Both the position numbers and the translations under genes were made by a program. This document shows, piece after piece, positions 35,234 through 44,500 of a stretch of 64,000 nt of DNA (positions are counted from its first letter, which is position 1; every line of letters starts with the position of its first letter). The stretch spans positions 496,001-560,000 of the forward strand of contig JAUXRX010000007.1 in NCBI GenBank assembly GCA_030681645.1. The letters run 5' to 3'. Origin of the DNA: Archangium sp. Its GTDB lineage: Bacteria; Myxococcota; Myxococcia; Myxococcales; Myxococcaceae. The notes below the pieces were generated by a model that saw only the letters and a program-made list of their open reading frames with translations, made no database searches and had not been told where the DNA came from.

Positions 35234-37532
35234 GCGCGCGGTGCGTCTCAGAGGCGCTGCCGTCTCCGGCAGCGTCGGCCTCGTCGAAGATCCAGGGTGG
35301 CTCGGGCGCTGACTCGAGCTCGTAGAAGCCGCCGCAGAACACCGCGTGAGCGCAGGTCGCGCACTGCGGCTTCTTCACCCGGCGCTCGGCGAGGTACTTC
35401 GAGAGGTTCACCTCTTCGTTGTTCACGAAGATCATGTGCCGCTCGAGCTTGGCCAGGTCGCCCATGACGTACTGCTCGTAGCCACGCATGAAGCAGAAGG
35501 GCAGGTTGATCACCTGGAACTTCATGCGGTCCTTCCAGGCGTCGATGACTCCGCGGGTGACGGCGGCCGCGCGCTCGGTGTCGGGGGCGTGGCCCGCGGT
35601 GGCCCGGCCGAAGGGCGTGAGGAACTGAATGTTCATCCACTTGAGGCCGAGGTCCCACGCGAGCTGCGCCACCGCGGGCAGCTTCTCGGTGTTGCTGCGG
35701 GTCAGGGTGATGTTGAGGCCCAGGTCGACGTTCTTCGGCTTGTGCTTGAGCGCGTTCTTGATGCCCTCGGTGGTCTGCTCGAAGGCCTCGGCCACGCCGA
35801 CCTGCTGCGCGTGACTCTGGGCGTCGGGGCCGTGCACCGAGAAGAGCAGGGTGGTGAGCCCGCTGCGCACCAGCCGGCTGGCGAAGTCGTCGTAGGCCAG
35901 CAGGCGGCCGTTGGTGGTGACGTTCACCTTCCGGTAGCCGAGGTGGCGGGCGTAGCGCACCAGGGTGATCAGCTCGGGGTGCAGCGTCGGCTCGCCCCCG
36001 TCGATGTCGAGCATGGTGACGCCCTGGGCGCGGTGCCGCTCGAGGTGCTCGCGCTGCCGCTCCGGGTGGCCGTGGAGCTGGGTGCGGGTGCCCACCGCGC
36101 AGAAGGTGCAGTGGTTGTTGCAGACGTAGGTGAGGTTGAGGATCACCTTCTTGGGGCCCGTGGAGTTCTGCAGGCGCTGGTCGAAGGTCCACTTGAAGCG
36201 GAGCAGCTCCTCGGGGGGCACCAGCGCGCCCGGCTGGCTGGGGGCGCGCTGGAAGGCGGGGCCCCAGTCGGCCACCTGCGGCAGCGTGCGGCCCCGCGCG
36301 AGCTGGGTGCCGGGCAGCGGGGTGGCGAACTGCACCGCGGGCCAGGCGCCGTATTCGTCGTAGAGCTCCATGGCCCAGGCGAGGGTGGCGTTGATGTCTT
36401 CGGCGGTCTCCCCCGGCATGCCGATGATGAAGTGAATGAGCAGGGGCACGCCGGCGGCCTTCGCTGCTGCCGCGGCGGCGGTGATGCGCTTCAGGTCGAG
36501 CTTCTTCTTCACCACCTCGTCGATCACCCGCTGCACGCCGCTCTCGGCGGACACGCTCACGGTGGTGACGAAGGGCTTCATGGCCCCGAAGTGCCGCTCT
36601 TCCAGCCCGTCGGCGCGCAGGCCATTGGGCACGTCGAAGCGCACCTTGAGCTCAGCCACCAGGGCCAGGAAGCCGTCGAAGTGTCTCTCGTCGACGTTGA
36701 GCAGCTCGTCGAGCACCTCGAGGCGGGTGGCGCCGTGGGTTCGCACCAGGGTCTCGAGGTACGCGCGCAGCTTCGGGGCCGAGAGCCTGCGCTGGATCTT
36801 GGGCGTGCCGGGTAAGCGATCGGGGTTCGAGCTGCAGTGCACGCAGGAGTACGGGCAGCCCCGGCTGGTGACGAGGGGCAGGGTGCGGCCATCGATGGGG
36901 AAGGCCCAGCCGCCGCGGCCGAGGTGCTGCACCACGCGCGCGCGGAAGGCGTCGGCGAAGTGGAGATCGATCAGATCCCACGCGGGGATCGGGAGCGCCT
37001 CGAGGTCGGCGGTCTCTCCGCGGTACAGGCCGTCGATGAGCTCTTTGCGCGCGAGCTTCTCGATGAGCTTCGGCACGGTGGTCTCGGCCTCGTACTTCAC
37101 CCAGGCCTTCACCTCGGGGTACGCGCCGAGCACGTCTTTCCCCTCGGCGTCGACGTAGTGCTGGCCCGATTGATAGGCGTCGACCAGCAGCAGCGGGGCC
37201 TTGCCGGCGAGGGCGGCGAGCACCTCCCCCAGCAGCGGATCGCGCGCCGGGGGGCGATGAAAGGGAGAGAAGGTGACGATGACCGCGTCGACCTCGCCTG
37301 CGGCGTGGGCCTTCGCCAACACGTCGGCCACCGGGGCGCCGAGCAGGGCGCGATCGTCGACCCAGGTGAGGGAGGAGTGCTCGAGGGCGAAGGCGTCGAC
37401 GAGGGTGACCTGGTGGCCGTGCTGACGGAGCACCGCGGCCAACTGCACCGCGCCGAGATCGGAGAAGTACGGGTAGTCGATGAAGTCCCTGGCCACCGAG
37501 ACCGGCGGGTGGACGAGGAGGATGCGGCTCAT
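35220..37532 (-). CDS. B12-type radical SAM protein fused to a second radical SAM domain (M)
   Basis: Residues 1-150 form a cobalamin-binding-like Rossmann domain (MSRILLVHPPVS, GAVQLAAVLRQHGHQVTLVD). The first rSAM motif is SRGCPYSCVHCSSNP near 225, followed by HFIIGMPGETAEDINATLAW near 365, both typical of B12-dependent rSAM enzymes. A second complete barrel has CNNHCTFC near residues 470-477, DGGEPTLHPE near 518, FSVHGPDAQSH near 565, LPFCFMRGYEQY near 690 and CATCAHAVFCGGFYEL near 742. This second half belongs to the shared family of the cluster. The combination suggests methylation or another B12-type reaction coupled with a second radical step. The ATG start at 37532 overlaps the stop of gene N (ATGA). 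The lack of the DxHxxG cobalamin motif means that B12 binding is not certain. Confidence 0.83.
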   Translation of the reverse strand: MSRILLVHPPVSVARDFIDYPYFSDLGAVQLAAVLRQHGHQVTLVDAFALEHSSLTWVDDRALLGAPVADVLAKAHAAGEVDAVIVTFSPFHRPPARDPLLGEVLAALAGKAPLLLVDAYQSGQHYVDAEGKDVLGAYPEVKAWVKYEAETTVPKLIEKLARKELIDGLYRGETADLEALPIPAWDLIDLHFADAFRARVVQHLGRGGWAFPIDGRTLPLVTSRGCPYSCVHCSSNPDRLPGTPKIQRRLSAPKLRAYLETLVRTHGATRLEVLDELLNVDERHFDGFLALVAELKVRFDVPNGLRADGLEERHFGAMKPFVTTVSVSAESGVQRVIDEVVKKKLDLKRITAAAAAAKAAGVPLLIHFIIGMPGETAEDINATLAWAMELYDEYGAWPAVQFATPLPGTQLARGRTLPQVADWGPAFQRAPSQPGALVPPEELLRFKWTFDQRLQNSTGPKKVILNLTYVCNNHCTFCAVGTRTQLHGHPERQREHLERHRAQGVTMLDIDGGEPTLHPELITLVRYARHLGYRKVNVTTNGRLLAYDDFASRLVRSGLTTLLFSVHGPDAQSHAQQVGVAEAFEQTTEGIKNALKHKPKNVDLGLNITLTRSNTEKLPAVAQLAWDLGLKWMNIQFLTPFGRATAGHAPDTERAAAVTRGVIDAWKDRMKFQVINLPFCFMRGYEQYVMGDLAKLERHMIFVNNEEVNLSKYLAERRVKKPQCATCAHAVFCGGFYELESAPEPPWIFDEADAAGDGSASETHRAPTGC

Positions 37533-39319
37533 CCGGCCTTCTCGGCGAGGGCAGGGATGGGCTTCATGACCGCGTAGCCATGCGCGCGCACGTAGTTGAC
37601 GTGCAGGCCGCGGCAGGAGTCGACGTGCACGCACTCGGCGCAGCGCAGGCTCTTGGTGAAGTAGTGGTCGAGGATGTAGCGCTTGGTGAAGCGGAAGGCC
37701 TCGAGGCGGCCCTCGGCGGTCATCATCGCGGTGTCGAGGGTGGAGGGATCGGTGCGGGTGTGCGGGGTGATGCACGCCGGCACGCCCTCGGCGGGGATCG
37801 GGGCGCGCAGGCCTGAGAAGAACGCGCCCAGCTCGACGTCGTGGGTCTGCGAGTCGGTGAGCTTGTCCCAGGTGGGCTGGCGGACGATCAGCCGCGCGGG
37901 CGCGACGCTGAGCGAGGACAGCCAGGGCGCGGTCTCGCGGTTGAGATCGACCACCACCTCGAAGGTGCCTGGGCTGGCCAGCAGGGCCTGGGCCTGGGCG
38001 GTGGAGTGGGCGAGCACGCGGGCGATCTTCCTCCCGTCGAGCTGTTCACCGAGGGGCAGCACCTCGGAGGGATCGTCGAGCTCGAGCTCCAGCTCGAGGG
38101 GCAGGGTCCACGAGCGGAGGAGCTCGCGGGCGCGGGCGAGGGTGGGGGCCTTGAGCCACAGGCGCTTCACCCCGGAGCGGCGGGCGAGCTCCATGGGGGA
38201 GTTGACGGGGACGAAGGCGTCTTCGGGGGAGTTGATGACCTTCCCCTCGGCCTTGAGCTTCGCGAAGAGCTGGGTGCGGCGATCTTCGGCGCGGGCGCGG
38301 CTGGCGGGATCGCCTCCGAAGACGGGGGCCTGCTGCGCTTCCCATTCGGTGTCCACGCGCACGCGGTCGAACTTCTCGGCGGCGACGGCGTCGCGGAGCT
38401 CGTAGAGGGTGTCGCAGAGGGGCTCGAGGTAGCAGTAGCCGCAGCGCTCGGGTTCGCGGCAGTCGATGTCGACGCCGGTCTCGAGGAGGCCTGCGAACTC
38501 TTCCTTGCGGCCGCGGACCTCGTCGTTGAGCTTGTAGGGATCCTGGATCAGCTGCTCGTAGCCCTCGAGGTGCTGGGGCGGGAAGCGGTTGAACCACATG
38601 TGCATGTCGGGGCGGCGGCTGATCTCGAGGGCCTTGAGGAGGTAGGGGCGCATCTCCTTGAGGTCGTAGAAGAGCGTGGTGCGGCCCTCGGTGAAGGCGC
38701 GGCCGAAGGGCACGACCTGGAGCAGGTCGAACTCGCGCACGCCCCACGAGATGAAGAGCTCGAGCATGTCGGGCAGCACCTTGATGTTGCCCTTGTTGAT
38801 GACGATGTCGATGTTCACCACGGGCCGGCCGTCGGCGAGCGCGTCCTTGAGGGCCTTGGTCTCCTGCTCGAAGGCGCCGGGGACGCCCACCAGCGCGTCG
38901 TGGATCTTCGCGTTGGGGCCGTGGAGCGAGAAGGTGATCTCGTTGAGGCCGGCGGCGAGCGACTTCTGGAGAAACTGGGGGTAGGCGAAGAGGCGGCCGT
39001 TGGTGACGGTCTGCACCTTGCGGTAGCCGGCGAGCGTGCCGAGGCGCACGAAGTCGATGAAGTTGGGGTGAATGGTGGGCTCACCGCCGGACAGGATGAG
39101 GCGGGTCATGCCCTTGCTGCGCCCGTCGAGGATCTGCTTCTTGATCTCCTCCACGCCGCGGTTGGTGCCGTCGTGGGTGTTGGAGTCGAGACAGAAGGTG
39201 CAGCCGTTGTTGCAGTCGAAGGTCAACCGCACCCAGTTGCGCTTCTCGTGAGCAGCGTCTTCGTGGGAGGCGAGCCGCGTGTCGGCCACGCTCTGGGCGT
39301 GCGTTTCTTCGGAGAGCAT
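37529..39319 (-). CDS. Radical SAM protein with a degenerate second half (N)
   Basis: The first half has CNNGCTFC at residues 36-43, SGGEPTIHPN near 77, FSLHGPNAKIHDALVGVPGA near 130 and CREPERCGYCYLEPLC near 290. The second half, from about residue 380, has barrel-like alternation (GVKRLWLKAPTLARARELLR, FEVVVDLNRE, PARLIVRQP) but no Cys-x3-Cys-x2-Cys, and ends with CAECVHVDSCRGLHVNYVRA, the family auxiliary motif. It therefore looks like a tandem protein whose second barrel lost its radical cluster but kept the auxiliary site. The ATG at 39319 or the GTG at 39328 can start it. It is the first gene of the N-M operon and the right-hand edge of the rSAM block. Confidence 0.82.
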   Translation of the reverse strand: MLSEETHAQSVADTRLASHEDAAHEKRNWVRLTFDCNNGCTFCLDSNTHDGTNRGVEEIKKQILDGRSKGMTRLILSGGEPTIHPNFIDFVRLGTLAGYRKVQTVTNGRLFAYPQFLQKSLAAGLNEITFSLHGPNAKIHDALVGVPGAFEQETKALKDALADGRPVVNIDIVINKGNIKVLPDMLELFISWGVREFDLLQVVPFGRAFTEGRTTLFYDLKEMRPYLLKALEISRRPDMHMWFNRFPPQHLEGYEQLIQDPYKLNDEVRGRKEEFAGLLETGVDIDCREPERCGYCYLEPLCDTLYELRDAVAAEKFDRVRVDTEWEAQQAPVFGGDPASRARAEDRRTQLFAKLKAEGKVINSPEDAFVPVNSPMELARRSGVKRLWLKAPTLARARELLRSWTLPLELELELDDPSEVLPLGEQLDGRKIARVLAHSTAQAQALLASPGTFEVVVDLNRETAPWLSSLSVAPARLIVRQPTWDKLTDSQTHDVELGAFFSGLRAPIPAEGVPACITPHTRTDPSTLDTAMMTAEGRLEAFRFTKRYILDHYFTKSLRCAECVHVDSCRGLHVNYVRAHGYAVMKPIPALAEKAG

Positions 39320-39354
39320 GGGGCCCACGAACGTAGCCCAACGGGGCAGCGGCG

Positions 39355-40425
39355 TCAGAACGCTGGGGTCTCCCTCTCACTGCGAAGCGGGGAGAGGGCA
39401 GGGGTGAGGGGCGACCGCGCCTGATGCTCCGCTTGACGAGCCGTGGGCAACACCCGCTCAATCATCGCCGCGTTGAACCTGGCCGGCTCGTCAGCGAACG
39501 GCTCGTGGCCAGAGTGCTCGAACCAGAGCAGCTCCTTCGACGGGGCCATCAGCATCTCGAAGTACGCGACGCTGGTCTCCGGGGGGACCCAGTGATCCTT
39601 GCGCCCCAGGAAGAAGAACACGGGCACCTTCAGCACCGGAGCCGCCTCGAGCAGGTTGAGCCGCGAGGTCTCCGCCCACATGGCCTCGATGGACCACTTG
39701 AGGGCGCGGAAGCTGCCAGGCACCTCGAGCAGCGAGGACTCGGGCACGCCGAGCACCATGCGGAGCATGCGCAGCATCGCCCGCGGGCTCATGCCGCCCT
39801 CGAGCCGCGCGAGGCAGTTGCGCTCGATCCAGAGCTTCTCGGCCGAATACGGAGGCGCGCCGATCGCGCGCAGCGCCTCGAGGGCCTTCCGCTTCCCCTG
39901 GCGCTCCGCCTCGGCGAGCGCGAACGCATAGGACGCGGCCTCGCCCTTCGTGGCGTCTCCGATCTGCCCGGTGCCGACGTACACGCTCACCTTCTGCGGG
40001 AAGCGGGCGGCGTAGAGCACGCCGAGCGCCGAGCCCCAAGAGTGCCCGAGCAGCACGACCTTGTCCTGCCCCACGCGACGGCGCACGTGGTCGACGAGCC
40101 CGTCGAGGTCGGCGAGGAACTGCTCGATGGTCATCGACGCCTTCGGGATCGTCTCGTCGAAGGACTTCCCGGCGCCGCGTTGGTCCCAGTGGACGCAGGT
40201 GAAGTGCTGCTCGAGGGGCGCGTTGTAGAAGCGGAAGAAGCCGGCCTCGGACATGCCGGGGCCGCCGTGGAGGAAGATGAGCGGCGGGTTCGCGGTGTCT
40301 TGCCCGCGGATGAGCACCCACTGCTTCACGCCGCCGAGCTCGAGGAACGACGCCTCGGCGATGCTGGTCGGTAAGACGTGTCCGCCCGGGCCGCGCAGGG
40401 GCGGGGTGTGAAGGGCTCGATTCAT
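39355..40425 (-). CDS. Alpha/beta hydrolase, proline-iminopeptidase-like
   Basis: Clear family motifs are present: the oxyanion loop HGGPG near residue 54, WDQRGAGKS near 80, the nucleophile elbow GHSWGS near 125, the acid in GRKDHW near 275 and the base in HSGHEPF near 308. Such enzymes cleave N-terminal proline or other small amides and esters in the cytoplasm. The last 19 or so residues (SPLTPALSPLRSERETPAF) are encoded by a copy of the dispersed stem-loop repeat, so the native C-terminus was probably replaced when the repeat arrived. It lies 26 bases beyond the end of the rSAM block on the same strand but upstream of N, so it could be co-transcribed with N and M. A peptidase role for the cluster is possible but unproven. 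Confidence 0.85.
   Translation of the reverse strand: MNRALHTPPLRGPGGHVLPTSIAEASFLELGGVKQWVLIRGQDTANPPLIFLHGGPGMSEAGFFRFYNAPLEQHFTCVHWDQRGAGKSFDETIPKASMTIEQFLADLDGLVDHVRRRVGQDKVVLLGHSWGSALGVLYAARFPQKVSVYVGTGQIGDATKGEAASYAFALAEAERQGKRKALEALRAIGAPPYSAEKLWIERNCLARLEGGMSPRAMLRMLRMVLGVPESSLLEVPGSFRALKWSIEAMWAETSRLNLLEAAPVLKVPVFFFLGRKDHWVPPETSVAYFEMLMAPSKELLWFEHSGHEPFADEPARFNAAMIERVLPTARQAEHQARSPLTPALSPLRSERETPAF
39372..39412. repeat. Dispersed stem-loop repeat, copy 7, in the 3' end of the hydrolase gene
   Basis: This copy has the sequence CCCTCTCACTGCGAAGCGGG at its start, with one change in the first stem arm. It encodes part of the hydrolase C-terminal tail and lies just upstream of rSAM N. 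Confidence 0.8.
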
Positions 40426-40731
40426 GGGGTGGCCTCCGTTCGGGGTTCAAGGGGCAGTTCGAGTGCCATGAAGGCATCGCCCGTGCCTGCAGCGCTGCAG
40501 TGAGGAGGCGTGGTTCGAGTGGGAGACGGAGCCGCGACGCAGGAAGTGCGCGACAGCCGGACTCTTCTGGTGCCGAAATGCGTCTTTGGCTCACGGACCT
40601 CAAGTTGTTGGAGGCCTTTGAGGTGAAAAGAAGTGCGTCGGGGCATGTTGAAATCAGCGCAAAATAAACAAATCGATCATTGTTGCTGAAAGAGCGTACC
40701 GTGAAGATCTCACATTGAATCGGGGGACACC
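40426..40731. other. 306-base intergenic region with AT-rich 3' half
   Basis: No gene is supported here. It contains a perfect 14-bp palindrome, CTGCAGCGCTGCAG, at 40487-40500. The last 90 bases are clearly AT-richer than the surroundings, with TTGAAA at 40648-40653 and TTGTTG at 40680-40685 as possible -35 elements for the downstream lipoprotein gene; neither has a convincing -10. The divergent hydrolase promoter must also lie here. Confidence 0.5.
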
Positions 40732-41394
40732 TTGGAGCGTGCGGCGTTGGCGGCGGTGCTGGTGATGCTGGTCGGGTGCGGCGGTGGAAATGAAGGTGGG
40801 ACTGGCGGAGGAACGGGTGGGGGAGCCGGAGGATCTGGCGGAGGAGCTGCTGGTTGCAGCGCGTCGACCTGCACCGGCTGCTGTCTGAACGGAACGTGCA
40901 ACGCCGGAAGCACGAACGCGGGCTGCGGCAAGAGTGGCGCTGCTTGCGTCGCCTGCGGGACGGGAATGGTCTGCAAGGCAGATCAGACTTGCGGTGTCGA
41001 TCCCAACAGCATGTGGAGGGTCCAGCCGATCAGCGCCACGGTTCGGAGCACTGACAGCGGCGGCGTGGCCTGGGACGCGCTTGGTGGTGCGCCTGACCCC
41101 TTCTGCAATCTCTATTGCCCGGGCAACGCGACGACGGTCACGAGCTCGACCTCAGCTCCACAAGACACGTTCACACCCACGTGGAGCAGCGGCGGGTGCG
41201 TGCTTAAAGCAAGTGAGTTGATGACTCTCGGGTTCGGGATCGCCGTCTACGACGAGGATGTCTCGTCCAACGACACCATCTCCGGGGCGGGAGTGATCAG
41301 GGCGACAGAAGCCGATTTGCTTGCAGGACGGATCGACGGGATCACCAACAACTCGACGCTCACCACGTTGTCGGTCTCGCTCACGAAGCAGTAG
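40732..41394 (+). CDS. Lipoprotein with Cys-rich segment and C2-like domain
   Basis: A TTG start gives a short signal peptide with the lipobox LVGC, followed by a Gly/Thr linker typical of myxobacterial lipoproteins. Residues 40-90 have eight Cys (CSASTCTGCC, CNAGSTNAGC, CVACGTGMVC), likely disulfide-bonded. The C-terminal 125 residues contain SGGVAWDALGGAPDPFCNLY and FGIAVYDEDVSSNDTISGAG, reminiscent of C2-type beta-sandwich domains in which Asp residues bind calcium. Its base composition is lower in GC than its neighbours. The function is unknown; extracellular location is likely. Confidence 0.7.
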   Translation: MERAALAAVLVMLVGCGGGNEGGTGGGTGGGAGGSGGGAAGCSASTCTGCCLNGTCNAGSTNAGCGKSGAACVACGTGMVCKADQTCGVDPNSMWRVQPISATVRSTDSGGVAWDALGGAPDPFCNLYCPGNATTVTSSTSAPQDTFTPTWSSGGCVLKASELMTLGFGIAVYDEDVSSNDTISGAGVIRATEADLLAGRIDGITNNSTLTTLSVSLTKQ

Positions 41395-41551
41395 TCGGTT
41401 GGCCCTCGAGAATGCGGCAGTCTCGGTTTTCCGACCCCGAGTACTTCGCCGTCTTCACGAGCATCTCCGCGTGTTAGTAGCTTGGTGCTGCGCGCACGTA
41501 TCTGCGTGACCTCGAACACCTCCCACTCCTCGCGTTCGTCGAGGGCGCCGA

Positions 41552-44500
41552 TCATCCTTCGAGTGTCTTCGCGAACTCCGTCGGACCGAGTGGGCACTTC
41601 TCGATCGTGATTCGAATCCGCTTTGTGCTGTTGCCCGTGCCCTTCGCTCCCCGCGCGCGGCCGATCCTCGCCTGCGCGGCGCTCAGCCCGCGGCGGACCT
41701 TCTCAACGTCGTCGATGACGATGGGGTAGGGGCGGCCCTCCACCTGCAGCCGACGCTCATCGATTGGCAACGTGAGGGTGTCCCTCGAGTCAACCACCGC
41801 ATCGGTGATCTTCAGGCCCTGCGCGCGGAGCCGCTCGAGGATCAGCTCGAGGCCCGTTGCGTAGTCGGTGTTCCGCTCGCCTTTGGAGCCGCTGGCCCCG
41901 CCACGAGCCTCGACGATGACGCTGAGACTTTCGCCCACCGGCTCGACACTGAAAGACGCGTCGATGGCCTTTCCCTTCGGTCCCCGAAGCTTGCGGATCG
42001 GCGTGGCTCCGCCGGCTGCGTCCCGGACCAGTCCCTTTCCGAGGCGCCAAGCCGCGAGGGCCCAGCCCGTGTCGATGTAGCGGGTGGATGCCTTCGGCGT
42101 TCCCTCGAGGTACCGCGTGCGGTTGACGAGCGCCTCGTCGAGCAGCGCGCCACTCGCTTTGGCGGCGTCGCCGGCCGCGACCACCCAGGCCAGATCGTTC
42201 AAGGAAACAGTTCGCTCGTCAAATCCGCCCTCACCGCCGTCGACCCTGAAACCACCGCGAGCCGCCGCGCCGAGGATCCGCGCGCGTCGGCCGTTGGGCT
42301 GCTCCAGCACACGCGACTCCGCAGGCAGGTCCAGCAGCGCGTCCGCGATCAACTGGGCGCGACCGAGCGCTCCGTCGGGCAACTGACGTGACGTCTCCCG
42401 GCCTTCACCCCAGGTCCGCCACGTCGTGAAGTCGACGTCGGGTATCTGCCAGACCGATTCACTCTCCAGCCAGCGCCCAACTCCGAGGTATCGGAAGGCG
42501 CCGTTGGCTTTCTGGCAAAGCACGAAAGAGGTCTCGCCCGGCCGCTGTGGCTGCACGAAGTAGCGGACGCGGTCGGGAGCCACGAGGACTCCCTTCTTGT
42601 CGATGAAGATGAACAGGTGGCCGCTCTGACGACTGCTCTCTGGAGTCAGCTCGGGCAGACCGAATGCCGTCGGCAGCTCGCCTTCCGACATGGTCGTCCC
42701 GATCGCGGGACCCAGGTCCTCCGGCCGGATCACTTCATCCAACCGCGCGATCGCCACCGTCTCATCGCTCGCGTCGAATGACGGCCCTGACGGGTTGTCT
42801 GACGTCAGTCGCCAATGGCCGTCGACTTTTCGCAGTCGTTTGATCAGGTACTGACTGCCCAGTGAGGCCGGCAGTTGAGCAAGCACCACGCGTTCTTCCA
42901 TCGCGGAGGGTGGGGCGCTGCGTGCCAGGCGCATGACCGCCCAGTCGCCGTCCCGCATCGGTGCCTTGCCTCCGTCCATTGACGTGCCCGACACCCGCAC
43001 GGCGAACACGTCGGCAGCGTCCTGCTTGACCGGCAACATCACGTGCGTTCGCTGCGTGGCGTCCGCTCCCTCGGTTGCGTGACCCGCTGCGGCGCGGAGA
43101 TCGGGGTAGGCCACGACGCCCCGCCGCGACGCCAGCTCGATGACGTTCCGGTTGACCGGCTCAGCCCAGAGGCCATCTGGAGTGCGTTCGAAGCGAACGT
43201 CGAACGCGGTTCCGGGTTTGCCCGCGCTCGGCCCGAACCACGTCCGCAGCAGATCCGGAAGCTGGTTGCGCACATGGCCCGCCCGACGGGCGACATTGCA
43301 GTACTCCTTCTGTAGCCGGAATTGCCAGACCACTCCGTCGACCCGAACGTCGGTCTCCCCCTGTGGCAGCTGCACCTGCGACCGAGCTGGCAGCTTGAGA
43401 ATGGGGTCGCGCTGGTTCCAGGTCACCCGGCACACGAAGCTGTCCGTTGACGCCTCAGCGTGTTGTTGGCGCGAGCGGTACTGGGCGAGCCGATAGTCGA
43501 CGAGCTCGCCGGTCATCGCGGCCAGGGCTGCTTCGTCACCTGCCGCGATGCCGAACGTAGGAGCGAAGCGGTCGCCATCGACGCGGAACCAGGTCCGGCC
43601 GACCTTCTTCGTGGCCGTCCAGGCCTCAATCGGGTTCTTCTTCCAGTACGCCGCCCACTTCTTGTCCGCGGCCGGGCCCCGCACCTCATCAGCGACCTCC
43701 GCGAACAGCTCCGGTGAGCGCTGCAGGATCGCATGCGAGCGCACTGCCAGGTCGCGCAGCGGGATCCCCTCACGAAGCGCGTTGGCCTCAAGCAATGCCT
43801 CGAGCGTCACCATCTTGAAGCACTTCGTCATCTCGGTCGTTTCGAGGTCTCGCAGGAACGCGTCGTGGACGCCGAAGGCACGCTTCTCTGCCGGATTGAG
43901 ATCGCTCTCGGCGTTCACGAAGTCGAACCAGCTCGTGTATCGCTGTTCCTTCCGCAGCCGGCTGGGCGGATACCCCATCCGCTCCAGTTCGCCAGCTGCG
44001 GGGCGCTCGCCCCGTTCCTGCCTCAGCTCACGGTAGACGGTCACCACCTCATCGGCGCCACTGCGCTTGTTCAGGAACTCCTTCAGGACGTCCTTCGCTT
44101 CGAGCGCGAGCTCGACCGAGCAGCCCGACGGCAGCTCGATCAGCTCCTCGCTGTCCAGAAGCGGGCGAAGATCAGGCTCATCGCGCCCGCCGAGTGAGAG
44201 CAGCGCCCGGAGCCGTTCAAGGAAGATGCGGTGGTTGCCGACGAAGTCGATGACGGTGACCGCGGTCTTGCCCGGGGCCGCGCGCAGGCCGCGCCCGAGC
44301 TGCTGCAAGAAAATGACGCTCGATTCTGTCGGCCGCAGCATCACCACCCGATCCACAGACGGCACGTCGACGCCTTCATTGAACACATCGACCGAACAAA
44401 GCGCGTCGATCGTTCCGGCTTCCAGCTCCTGCATCGCGGTGTCGCGATCGTCAGACCCTTCGCCAGAATAGACAGCCCTCGCTCTGACCTCCTTGCCGGT

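Noticed and set aside
41247..41597. Minus-strand frame with protein-like start (MIGALDEREEWEVFEVTQIR)
   Set aside because: It overlaps the ends of the lipoprotein and helicase genes on both sides, has no homology that I can recognise and no Shine-Dalgarno.
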